From positions 62,001 through 126,000 of the forward strand of contig JABLXC010000004.1 in assembly GCA_013178185.1 (NCBI GenBank): a stretch of DNA of 64,000 bases, in the 5' to 3' direction. The position numbers were made by a program, and so were the translations under genes. The stretch comes from Anaerolineae bacterium. GTDB taxonomy: Bacteria; Chloroflexota; Anaerolineae; Anaerolineales; Anaerolineaceae. Within the stretch, counting starts at the first letter, position 1. Every line of letters starts with the position of its first letter. Positions 8,285 to 16,421 of the stretch are shown piece by piece. The notes under the pieces were generated by a model, which was not told the DNA's origin, did no database searches, and saw only the letters and a program-made list of their open reading frames with translations.

Positions 8285-10498
8285 ATGCAGCAACTATTCG
8301 ACGACCTCAACCCCCAGCAGCAGCAGGCAGTCTCAGCCGGTCTGGGTCAGAACCTGGTGCTGGCCGGGCCCGGCTCCGGCAAGACCCGTGTCCTTACCCA
8401 CCGCATCGCGTATCTGATCAAGGTCATGGGGGTCAGATCCTCCAACATCCTGGCGGTCACGTTCACCAACAAAGCCGCCAGAGAGATGGTGGCGCGGGTG
8501 GAACGCGCCCTGGGTGAGAGCATCGAAGGCCTGTGGCTTGGCACGTTTCACGCCGTCTGCGCTCGCCTGTTGCGGCGCGAGGCTGCCCACCGGCTGCCGT
8601 TCGATGCCAGCTTTGTGATCATGGACAGCGACGACCAGGAAGCCATCGTCAAGCGGGCGGTAAAAGATCTGAATCTGGATGAGAAGCTCTACCGCCCCGG
8701 TAGCATCCACGCCGCCATCTCGAACGCCAAAAACAACCTGCTCCTGCCGGAAGATTTCAACGTTCAGAATTATCGCGATGAGGTCGTCAAGCGCATCTAC
8801 CAGCGCTATCAGCAGATTTTGCAGAGCAGCAACGCAGTAGATTTTGACGATCTGCTGCTTTGGGCAGTGCGCCTGCTGGAGGAGAATCCGGCGGTGCGGG
8901 AACGCTACGCTGGCAGGTTCGAGCATGTGCTGGTGGATGAATTTCAAGATACCAACATGGCGCAGTACCAGCTTTTGGGGCTGCTTTCTTCGTACCACCG
9001 CAACCTGTTCGTCGTCGGCGATGAAGATCAATCCATCTACCGGTGGCGGGGCGCCGATTACCGCAACGTGCTACGCTTTGAACAGGATTACCCGCAAGCC
9101 CGCAAGATCTTGCTGGAACAGAACTACCGCTCCACCCAGACGGTGCTGGATGCCGCCCGGGCCGTAATTGACCGCAACCCCTACCGCACGCCGAAACATC
9201 TTTTCTCGGAACGCGGGCGCGGCGAGCGGATTGTGGTGTATGAAGCGGTGGATGACCACGCCGAGGCGGCTTATGTAGTGGATACAATCGCCCAGTTTTT
9301 GAGCGCCCGCAAAGCGCGCGGCGGCGATTTTGCCGTCATGTACCGAACCAACGCCCAATCCCGCCTGCTGGAAGAAGCCTTCCTGCGGGCCGGGTTGCCC
9401 TACCGCCTGGTGGGAGCGCAGCGGTTTTACGGCCGGCGCGAGGTCAAGGATATGATCGCCTTCCTGCGAGTGGTGTACAACCCTGCTGATGAAGTCAGCC
9501 TGGCGCGCGTCATTAACCTGCCGCCGCGCGGCATTGGCGACAAGACCATGATGGCGCTACGGATGGCCTCGATCCAAAACAATACCAACCCCGGCGCGGT
9601 CCTGCTGGAATTGGGGCGCGACGGCGACGCCTCGCCCTACTGGAAAGCCTTCGGGGGGCGGGGCGCCAGTCTGCTGGCCGATTTTGGAGCGATGTTGTTC
9701 AACTGGCGGCAGGCAGCCGCCAGCCAGCCACTGGCGGCGCTTTTTGACCGCATCCTCTCGGACACCGGCTACCGGGCTTACCTTGACGATCAGAGCGATG
9801 AGGGCCTGGACCGCTGGGAGAACGTGGAAGAACTGCGCAAGCTGGCTTACGAATACCAGGAACGCGGCCTGGCGGAATTTTTGGAAAACCTGGCGCTGGT
9901 CTCAGACCAGGATACGCTGCCGGATCAACTGGATGCGCCCACGCTGCTCACGCTGCACGCCGCCAAGGGGCTGGAGTTCAAACAAGTCTTCATCATCGGG
10001 TTGGACGAGGGGCTTTTGCCCCACAGCCGTTCGCGCGACGACCCGGAGGAAATGGCAGAAGAGCGCCGCTTGTTTTACGTCGGCCTGACGCGTGCCCAGG
10101 ATGCGGTTTATCTGGTGCGCGCCAGCCAGCGCACCACCTACGGCTCCTATGAATACAGCGAAGAATCGCGTTTTCTGGCGGATATCCCGGAAGAGCTTTT
10201 GAGCAGAAAGGGGATTAGAACCAGCCGGTACGCTGCCCCGGCCTGGGATCGATTCGGGCGGACCGAAGTAGCGCCGCGCTGGGAGAGTGCCCGGGCGCGC
10301 CCCGTCGAGCCGGAGGCAAAAGCGGCCGTTGCCTCCCGTTACCGGCCTACCCAACGCGTCCGCCACCCGGTGTGGGGCGATGGTATCGTTCTGGAAAGCC
10401 GCATCCAAGATGGCGAGGAGACGCTGGACGTGCAGTTCGAGTCGGTGGGTTTCAAGCGCCTAATCGCTTCCCTTGCCAACCTGGAGATTGTACAATAA
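8285..10498 (+). CDS. pcrA: ATP-dependent DNA helicase PcrA/UvrD
   Basis: A 737-residue superfamily 1A 3'-5' helicase. It starts LNPQQQQAV (Q-motif), then GPGSGKTRVLTHRI (motif I), VDEFQDTN (motif II), GDEDQSIYRWRGA (motif III), EQNYRS (motif IV), TLHAAKGLEF (motif V) and VGLTRA (motif VI). The C-terminal 45 residues form the Tudor-like PcrA tail (RVRHPVWGDGIVLE). PcrA/UvrD acts in nucleotide-excision and mismatch repair and clears RNA polymerase or RecA from DNA. The frame stays open upstream to 8213, but the promoter position makes the ATG at 8285 the start. Confidence 0.96.
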   Translation: MQQLFDDLNPQQQQAVSAGLGQNLVLAGPGSGKTRVLTHRIAYLIKVMGVRSSNILAVTFTNKAAREMVARVERALGESIEGLWLGTFHAVCARLLRREAAHRLPFDASFVIMDSDDQEAIVKRAVKDLNLDEKLYRPGSIHAAISNAKNNLLLPEDFNVQNYRDEVVKRIYQRYQQILQSSNAVDFDDLLLWAVRLLEENPAVRERYAGRFEHVLVDEFQDTNMAQYQLLGLLSSYHRNLFVVGDEDQSIYRWRGADYRNVLRFEQDYPQARKILLEQNYRSTQTVLDAARAVIDRNPYRTPKHLFSERGRGERIVVYEAVDDHAEAAYVVDTIAQFLSARKARGGDFAVMYRTNAQSRLLEEAFLRAGLPYRLVGAQRFYGRREVKDMIAFLRVVYNPADEVSLARVINLPPRGIGDKTMMALRMASIQNNTNPGAVLLELGRDGDASPYWKAFGGRGASLLADFGAMLFNWRQAAASQPLAALFDRILSDTGYRAYLDDQSDEGLDRWENVEELRKLAYEYQERGLAEFLENLALVSDQDTLPDQLDAPTLLTLHAAKGLEFKQVFIIGLDEGLLPHSRSRDDPEEMAEERRLFYVGLTRAQDAVYLVRASQRTTYGSYEYSEESRFLADIPEELLSRKGIRTSRYAAPAWDRFGRTEVAPRWESARARPVEPEAKAAVASRYRPTQRVRHPVWGDGIVLESRIQDGEETLDVQFESVGFKRLIASLANLEIVQ

Positions 10499-10504
10499 CC
10501 CTGT

Positions 10505-10948
10505 ATGCAAGAAAATTCCTGGCTTACGGAAGAGGAATGGTCGCGTCTGCGGGCAGACGCTGTGGCGCGCCTGAGCCGCGGCGAATCGCGCAACGATATC
10601 CTTTTTGACATTTGCCAGCGGTCTGGGCTGAGCTGGCCGGAAGCCGAAGCGCTGGTGGATACCCTGGAAGTGGTGGAACGCAAGCGTATCTCGCGCGGGC
10701 GGGCTTTTCTGCTTTTGCTGGTGTCGCTGGCCATGCTGGTGCAGGGACTGTTTCTGGCCAACCCGCTTTCGGAAGGGATCATTGACAGTTTTCTCCGCCT
10801 GCTGCGGGATTTCAGTCCGGCGCATATCGCCCAATTCAGGACGGCGATCCTGCAAAACTGGTTTTTGGTGATCCTCTGGCTAACGCTCAATATCTCTGCC
10901 ATGGCCGGTTTGATCACGGCAATCCCGAAGATCATTTATCCAGATTAA
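10505..10948 (+). CDS. small membrane protein of unknown function
   Basis: A 147-residue protein. The first 65 residues are soluble and helical with charged residues. They are followed by two hydrophobic segments, near residues 67-85 and 118-140. I do not recognise the family. It starts 6 bp after pcrA. A TACAAT at 10491-10496, spanning the last pcrA codons, lies 8 nt before the ATG, so the gene may have its own leaderless promoter, but no good -35 is seen. Co-transcription with pcrA is equally possible. Confidence 0.65.
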   Translation: MQENSWLTEEEWSRLRADAVARLSRGESRNDILFDICQRSGLSWPEAEALVDTLEVVERKRISRGRAFLLLLVSLAMLVQGLFLANPLSEGIIDSFLRLLRDFSPAHIAQFRTAILQNWFLVILWLTLNISAMAGLITAIPKIIYPD

Positions 10949-10976
10949 ACCAGAAATGCGGGCGTTCGAATGGTTT

Positions 10977-11174
10977 TTATTCCGGGCGAATTCGATAGCT
11001 TTCTAACTCTTCCTGCGATAAATCTTCGGAGTGAACCAGGCGATCATGTTTCTCTGATGACACTTTGATGCCATCGTTGGTTTTTTCGAATTCAAACAAC
11101 GCGATCAAATCGTCTTGGATAAATTGTGCTGCGATCGCCCTGCATAGAAGATGAGGAAATTTGATTGCACACAT
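10977..11174 (-). CDS. short hypothetical ORF, possibly a gene remnant
   Basis: A 65-codon frame with reasonable codon use (C-terminal half DRLVHSEDLSQEELESYRIR). There is no convincing ribosome site, and the start codon lies only about 70 bp from the SRP RNA gene on the other strand. I recognise no family. It may be the tail of a once larger gene; this is a weak call. Confidence 0.3.
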   Translation of the reverse strand: MCAIKFPHLLCRAIAAQFIQDDLIALFEFEKTNDGIKVSSEKHDRLVHSEDLSQEELESYRIRPE

Positions 11175-11210
11175 ATCATAATCTTACTCAATCTGAACAA
11201 TTCCTTTTTG

Positions 11211-11239
11211 TTGACAGCCTGCCTTTCCTGCGGTATCCT
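11211..11239 (+). promoter_or_regulatory. promoter of the SRP RNA gene
   Basis: TTGACA (11211-11216), a 17-bp spacer and TATCCT (11234-11239) place the start near 11246, matching the 5' end of the RNA helix. Confidence 0.85.
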
Positions 11240-11244
11240 TAGGC

Positions 11245-11356
11245 CGCGTCCGGGCGGGACCGGCGCGGCGGAAACCCCCGAACCCCGTCAGGTCCGAGAG
11301 GAAGCAGCGGTAAGGAGGCCATTCCGGGCGCCGCCGGGCAACCTGCCTGGGCGCAT
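11245..11356 (+). ncRNA. ffs: signal recognition particle RNA, small bacterial type (4.5S)
   Basis: The RNA folds as one long hairpin. The outer arms GCGTCCGGGCGGG (from 11246) and CCTGCCTGGGCGC (to 11354) pair with only G-U exceptions. The tip carries the universally conserved SRP domain IV signature GTCAGGTCCG...GGAAGCAGC (11287-11308), which binds Ffh. The 110-nt length fits the small SRP RNA lacking the Alu domain. The 3' arm runs into ATTTTCT, probably the terminator. Together with Ffh it targets membrane proteins during translation. Confidence 0.95.
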
Positions 11357-11403
11357 TTTCTATCTGCCGCGACAAAATCCATCACGACCAGGCATTTTTC
11401 TCC

Positions 11404-12291
11404 ATGGAAACACCCCCTGTTTGCAACTATGAAGGCTCCGATTACCAGACTTCCTTTTGGGAAGAAGGCGGGCGCGCCTATGAAGATGCAGTAGAAGAAG
11501 TAGCGCTGCGCCGCCTGCTGCCGCCAGGCGGAAAGCGCCTGGTAGAGCTTGGGGCCGGCGCGGGGCGCAACACCCCCCGCTACCAGGGCTTTGAACAGGT
11601 GACGCTGGTTGATTTTTCGCGCACGCAACTGGAACAGGCGCGCCAGCGACTGGGAGAAAGCCCGCGCTACCGCTACGTTGCAGCAGATGTGTATCGCCTG
11701 CCGTTTGCGCCCGGCCTTTTTGACGCTGCGACCATGATCCGCACGCTCCATCACATGGCAGAGCCGCGCCTGGCGCTGGAGCAGGTGCGGCGGGTGTTGC
11801 AGAGCCGGGCGGTCTTCGTGCTGGAATACGCCAACAAACAGAACCTTAAAGCAATTTTACGCTACGCCCTGCGCCGGCAGAACTGGAATCCCTTCTCGCC
11901 CGAACCGGTGGAGTTTGCCGCGCTCAACTATGATTTTCACCCCTCAACCGTGCGCACCTGGCTGCGGTTGAGCGGTTTTGCGGTGCGCCGCCAGCTCACG
12001 GTTTCTCATTACCGCATCGGCCTGCTCAAGAAGCTCATCCCGCTGCGGTTGCTGGTCTGGATGGATTCGGTTGCCCAATTGAGCGGCGATTTATGGCAGC
12101 TCAGCCCAAGCGTGTTTGTGCTGACCAGCGCGGTGGGCGAAACGCCCAACGCCCCGGAGGATGCCTTTTTTGCCTGCCCGGCTTGCGCTGCCCCCATCCA
12201 GGATACCCCGCCCGAACTGGTTTGCCCGGCTTGTGGCAGTTCTTACCCGGTGGAAGGCGGCATCTACGATTTTCGCCTTAAGAAGGGCTGA
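11404..12291 (+). CDS. SAM-dependent methyltransferase with C-terminal Trm112-like zinc ribbon
   Basis: A 295-residue protein. Residues 40-150 are a class I (Rossmann) methyltransferase with the SAM motif VELGAGAGRN and LVDFSRTQLEQAR as motif II. The last 45 residues carry two CPxC pairs (CPACAAPI and CPACGSSYPVEGGIYDF), a Trm112/YcaR-like zinc ribbon. In most bacteria that ribbon is a separate protein or a domain fused to methyltransferases of small molecules, lipids or tRNA. The substrate is not evident. Its 3' end overlaps a second methyltransferase gene on the opposite strand by 14 bp, so the two may modify related substrates. Confidence 0.85.
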   Translation: METPPVCNYEGSDYQTSFWEEGGRAYEDAVEEVALRRLLPPGGKRLVELGAGAGRNTPRYQGFEQVTLVDFSRTQLEQARQRLGESPRYRYVAADVYRLPFAPGLFDAATMIRTLHHMAEPRLALEQVRRVLQSRAVFVLEYANKQNLKAILRYALRRQNWNPFSPEPVEFAALNYDFHPSTVRTWLRLSGFAVRRQLTVSHYRIGLLKKLIPLRLLVWMDSVAQLSGDLWQLSPSVFVLTSAVGETPNAPEDAFFACPACAAPIQDTPPELVCPACGSSYPVEGGIYDFRLKKG

Positions 12292-13021
12292 TTTTTTCCA
12301 CCACCCAGAAGTGAGAAAGCCCCAGAATGCGCAGCGGCGTTTTTTCTAAGGCTTGCAAGAAAGCCCGCAACGGCTTCCCGATGGCTGGCCAGCGGGCGAT
12401 GATGTTATCATAAGCGCCAAAGATCACCGTGCGGGTGATCACCCTAACCGGCAGGCCGGAGAACAATCGCTCCAGGTCGCGGCGGGTATAGACGTTGACG
12501 TGCGGCGCCAGGCGGTCGCGCCAGCGGCGCGGCAGGTAATTCACCAGCGGGATGTTGCCAAAGCGGTACCGGCCTTTCCAATAAACGCCGTGTGTCTCGA
12601 AAGGGTAGCCTCGGTTGGGACAAAACAACACCAGCCTTCCGCCCGGCCGCAACGTCCGCACGATCTCTTGAATGGCCCGACGATCATCCTGGACGTGTTC
12701 CAGCACCTCGTGGCTTAAAACCAGGTCAAACTGGTTCTGCGGGAAAGGCAGGTGTTCCCCAGCGGCGTTGAGCACGACGGGCGTCTTGCGATGAGATTCC
12801 TCGGCGCGTTCCCACTCGATATCCAACCCAACGGCGAAAGCCGCCGTTTCGGCCAGCCGTTCCAGGTAAGCGCCGACCCCACAGCCATCCACCAGAACCC
12901 GGCCAGTTCCGCAAGCTCCGGCTGCCTTGCGGATCATCTCCAGCCGCCGCTCCTGCCCTGCCCGCCAGACATAAGAAGGTTCGCCTCGCAAGGCGGCGTT
13001 TTTTGAATAGTTGGTTTCCAT
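12278..13021 (-). CDS. class I SAM-dependent methyltransferase
   Basis: The ATG at 13021 begins METNYSKN, giving 247 residues; the frame is open further upstream, but that part does not look like this family. It shows the methyltransferase motifs VLVDGCGVGAYLERL, GLDIEWERAEESH and FDLVLSHEVLEHVQDD, followed by LRPGGRLVLFCPN. This places it with Methyltransf_11/UbiE-like enzymes. The C-terminal half has a conserved-looking YDNIIARWP segment but no known specificity domain. It is convergent with the other methyltransferase. The substrate is unknown. Confidence 0.85.
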   Translation of the reverse strand: METNYSKNAALRGEPSYVWRAGQERRLEMIRKAAGACGTGRVLVDGCGVGAYLERLAETAAFAVGLDIEWERAEESHRKTPVVLNAAGEHLPFPQNQFDLVLSHEVLEHVQDDRRAIQEIVRTLRPGGRLVLFCPNRGYPFETHGVYWKGRYRFGNIPLVNYLPRRWRDRLAPHVNVYTRRDLERLFSGLPVRVITRTVIFGAYDNIIARWPAIGKPLRAFLQALEKTPLRILGLSHFWVVEKISPS

Positions 13022-13076
13022 GAAATGACAGCGCTTCCTTAAGGGGGATTGTGGGGGTTTGGTATAGAACGGCGCT

Positions 13077-14777
13077 TCAGGTCCGGGGAATTGCAGGTAC
13101 CCAGGCCAGTACGGTTGTGCCTTCGCCTTTTTCCGAGGTAATCTCCACATCACCGCCCACGTTACGCGCCCGGGTCTGCATGTTCGAAAGGCCATGCCCC
13201 AGGGTGAGTTTGGTGTTTTCGATATCGAAGCCGCGCCCGTTGTCGCTCACTTCCAACAGCACCCGGTTCGCTGTGACCCACAGGGTAACGCTCACGTGAC
13301 TGGCGCGGGCGTGCTTGGCAATGTTCGCCAGCGCTTCCTGGCATATATGAAAAAGGGCAATGGATTGTACATCGCCCAATTCCGCCAGCCCATCCTGCGG
13401 GCCTTGCAAGGTGACATCCACGTTGGTATTGGCGCGAAATTCGCTCACCAGCCGATGAATGCCTTGCATCAAATTGTCGTCGTGAAGCTGGCGCGGTCGC
13501 AAATCCAGAATGTAGGCTCGAATATCGCGGATGGTGCTGTTCAAATCGGCAATGGCCTGCTCGATCCGTTCGCCTGCCCTTTGCGTATCTTCCTTTAATA
13601 ACAAGCGAGAATGTTCGAGTGTCAGGCCAACCGCATAGATAGACTGGATGATGCCATCATGTAAATCCATGCCGATGCGTTCGCGCTCCTCCAGAACGGC
13701 AAGGCGGCGCTGCTGAAGGCTCAATCGCATGTTTTCGATGATCGTTCCGATCCACGAGCTGATCGAGGTGAGAAACTGGAACTGCAATTCGTCAAAAGGC
13801 TCTGCATGGTCGGTTGCAACACATAAAACGCCCATGATGGTGCTGTGGCCTGGCAGTGGAAAACAGGCGATTTGCTGCAAGTTGCTCTCTTTGACCGACT
13901 TGTGCAGGTCCACTGCATTGTGCGATGGCAACATCAGGACGCTGGGATGCCCGCTCCGGGCGACTTCACCAACCATGCCCTCGCCGATCTTGAAGCTATT
14001 TGCTTTCCACAATGCATGGAACGATTTGCTGCGGTGCTGCGCCAGTTGAAGGGTGGGGCTATCGCCCTGCCGCAGGTAAACTTCGCCCACCTCGATGTCC
14101 AGATAGTCCATCACCTGGGTGAGCGATTTATCCAGCACCTGATCCACATCCGAGGAAGAAGTTACCGTTACCGCCAGGTCATTGAGGAGGGCTAAATTCT
14201 CGGTGCGCTTGCTGAGCGTGCGTTCGTGTTCCACGAGCTGCTTATATAAGCGAGCATTGGCGATTGCCGCGGCCGCATAGGCCGCCAGCGTCTCGATGAC
14301 CAGCTCGTCTTGTTCGGTGAACTTGTCGGCGCCGATTTTTTCGGTCAGGTAAATTTGGCCATACACGTGGTCGCCCAAGCGGATCGGAACGCCGAGGAAG
14401 GTATGCATACGGGGGTGGTTTGGGGGAAAGCCGATGCTACGAGGATCTTCGGGGATGCTTGGGATGCGAATGGGCTTCGAGGCGCGCATCAATGCCCCAA
14501 TCAAACCCAGACCGCGCGGCGGGTGGCCAATCTTTTCACGCTGTTCGGCGGTCATGCCGATGGTGATAAACTGGGACAGGTTGCCGTAATCATCCAAAAC
14601 GCCGACCGCGCCATAGCGCGCCCCGGATTGCTCACAAGCGAGGGAGGCCAATCGTTCGAGCAGCGCCTCCAGCGAAATCTCTTTCACCAGTTCCAGACTG
14701 GCCTCGTGCAGGGCTGCCAGACGTTCTTCTAGCTGCTCGCGAGATAAGATGATTTCATCCATTTGTGCTCGTTTCAT
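13077..14777 (-). CDS. soluble GAF-GAF sensor histidine kinase of the NarL/DegS type
   Basis: A 566-residue cytoplasmic kinase. A short N-terminal coiled-coil is followed by two GAF domains (about residues 25-185 and 200-350), HisKA_3 with the phospho-accepting His373 in ERIGMDLHDGIIQS, and a C-terminal HATPase with N-box ALANIAKHA and G-box DNGRGFDIEN. No membrane segment is seen, so the GAF domains probably sense an internal ligand, redox state or gas. Such kinases normally pair with LuxR-type response regulators, but none is present on either side. Start codons at 14777 and 14762 are both possible; 14777 is chosen because it keeps the full coiled-coil. Confidence 0.9.
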   Translation of the reverse strand: MKRAQMDEIILSREQLEERLAALHEASLELVKEISLEALLERLASLACEQSGARYGAVGVLDDYGNLSQFITIGMTAEQREKIGHPPRGLGLIGALMRASKPIRIPSIPEDPRSIGFPPNHPRMHTFLGVPIRLGDHVYGQIYLTEKIGADKFTEQDELVIETLAAYAAAAIANARLYKQLVEHERTLSKRTENLALLNDLAVTVTSSSDVDQVLDKSLTQVMDYLDIEVGEVYLRQGDSPTLQLAQHRSKSFHALWKANSFKIGEGMVGEVARSGHPSVLMLPSHNAVDLHKSVKESNLQQIACFPLPGHSTIMGVLCVATDHAEPFDELQFQFLTSISSWIGTIIENMRLSLQQRRLAVLEERERIGMDLHDGIIQSIYAVGLTLEHSRLLLKEDTQRAGERIEQAIADLNSTIRDIRAYILDLRPRQLHDDNLMQGIHRLVSEFRANTNVDVTLQGPQDGLAELGDVQSIALFHICQEALANIAKHARASHVSVTLWVTANRVLLEVSDNGRGFDIENTKLTLGHGLSNMQTRARNVGGDVEITSEKGEGTTVLAWVPAIPRT

Positions 14778-14957
14778 CTCAGGATCAATTCGCAAAAATT
14801 CGCTTCCAAACTAATTTTACTCGAAATTACCCATATTCTGCGAGCTTTGTAGAAGAGCTTTTGCTATACTATACAAAGAAATCCCCGCCGGGCAGTTTTC
14901 AACCGCGCAGGCTGCGAGCTGCGCGGCGCGATACCTTTCCACTTGAGGTTAATCACA

Positions 14958-16328
14958 ATGAGCCAATTGCTGATTCAAAACGGCGTTTGCGTCACTTCCG
15001 CTTCCTCCTTCAAGGCTGATCTGCTGGTAGAAGATGGCAAAATCGTCCAGATTGCGCAGAAGATCGAAGCTTCCGCTGAGCGAGTGATTGACGCCCAGGG
15101 ACGCTACGTGCTGCCAGGCGGGATTGATGTACACGTTCACCTGCCCTGGCCCAAAGGAGAGCATATTTCGCAAGACGACATCCGCTCCGGCAGCCGGGCA
15201 GCCGCTTTTGGCGGGGCGACCACTGTGATTGATTTCGCCATCCCGGATGAGGAAGAGACGCTGCACGATGCGCTGGAAAAAAAGCTGCAAGAAGCCCGGC
15301 AAAACGCCTGGGTGGATTACAGTTTTCACCTGAATATCCGCGGCGACGTACGCAGCCGCCTGGCGGAAATCCCCCCTCTGACGGCGGCGGGTTTTCCAAG
15401 CTTCAAAGTTTTTATGGCGTACGAGGGCTTCCGCGTGGATGATTCGGATCTGCTGCGGATCATGGAAACGGCAGCGGCCGCAGGCGGGATGGTGGATGTC
15501 CATGCCGAAAACGGTCCGCTGGCTGACGCCCTCACCGCAAAGCTGGTGGAACAGGGAAAAACCGCGCCCCGTGATTACGCCGCGGCGCGCCCGGAGATCT
15601 GCGAGGTCGAAGCCATTCACCGCGCCCTGGCGTACCAGCAGGTTACTGGCGTCCGCCTGCACATCCACCACGTCAGCACGGCGGCGGGGGCGGGGCTGAT
15701 CGCCGGCGCCCGCCAGGAGGGCAGGCCGGTCAGCGGTGAGACCTGCCCGCACTACCTTACCCTGACGAACCAGGATTATGAAGGCGACCCGCTGCTGGCG
15801 GCCGCGATGGTCTGCGCGCCTTCCGTCAAAAGTCTTTCTGACCAGCAGGGCTTATGGCAGCGCCTCGCGCAAGGAGAGCTCTCGGTTTTGGCAACCGACC
15901 ACTGCCCCTATTCGCGCCGGCAGAAAACGCAATCCCTGGATCACTTTCCGGGCATCCCCGGCGGCATTGGAGGGGTAGAGCTCAGGCTACCTTTGATCTT
16001 CAGCGCGGGCGTGAAAACAGGCCGCCTTTCGCTGGAACGGTTTGTGGACGCCTGGGCAACCCAGCCGGCCCGCCTCTTTGGTTTGTACCCGCGCAAGGGC
16101 CAGATCGCGATCGGGAGCGATGCAGACCTGGCCATTCTGGAGCCCGATGCCGTCTGGACGATCCGGGCTGAGGATCTTCACATGAACACCGACTGTTTGC
16201 CCTATGAAGGCTGGCAGGTGTACGGCAGGCTGCGCGCCGTGACGCTGCGCGGCGAAGTGCTGGTTGAAAACGGGAATCTGCTGCCGGAAAAACCCGGCGG
16301 AATGCTGATCCCGCGCCGCCTGAATTAG
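14958..16328 (+). CDS. dihydropyrimidinase/hydantoinase-family amidohydrolase
   Basis: A 456-residue cyclic amidohydrolase starting at the ATG at 14958, with GAGG upstream. It has the metal motif GGIDVHVH, the VIDFAIP segment typical of dihydropyrimidinases, FKVFMAY with the lysine usually carboxylated to bridge two metals, the histidine-bearing HAENG and HHVS motifs, CPHYL, and ATDHCPYS. These features favour dihydropyrimidinase/D-hydantoinase over dihydroorotase or allantoinase, though allantoinase cannot be excluded. It would open a cyclic diamide ring in pyrimidine or hydantoin catabolism. No other genes of that pathway are adjacent. Confidence 0.85.
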   Translation: MSQLLIQNGVCVTSASSFKADLLVEDGKIVQIAQKIEASAERVIDAQGRYVLPGGIDVHVHLPWPKGEHISQDDIRSGSRAAAFGGATTVIDFAIPDEEETLHDALEKKLQEARQNAWVDYSFHLNIRGDVRSRLAEIPPLTAAGFPSFKVFMAYEGFRVDDSDLLRIMETAAAAGGMVDVHAENGPLADALTAKLVEQGKTAPRDYAAARPEICEVEAIHRALAYQQVTGVRLHIHHVSTAAGAGLIAGARQEGRPVSGETCPHYLTLTNQDYEGDPLLAAAMVCAPSVKSLSDQQGLWQRLAQGELSVLATDHCPYSRRQKTQSLDHFPGIPGGIGGVELRLPLIFSAGVKTGRLSLERFVDAWATQPARLFGLYPRKGQIAIGSDADLAILEPDAVWTIRAEDLHMNTDCLPYEGWQVYGRLRAVTLRGEVLVENGNLLPEKPGGMLIPRRLN

Positions 16329-16364
16329 CGGGCGCGCCGCGCTCACAAGATTATCAACAAGAAG

Positions 16365-16395
16365 CCCCCCTCTCAGAGCATCCTGGAGAGGGGGG
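16365..16395. terminator. hairpin between convergent genes
   Basis: CCCCCCTCTC (16365-16374) pairs perfectly with GAGAGGGGGG (16386-16395). Modest T-rich tails lie on both sides, so it could terminate both the amidohydrolase and the TSP3-protein transcripts. Confidence 0.75.
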
Positions 16396-16421
16396 TTGCT
16401 TGTGGGTTTTCTGGTTTGCGC

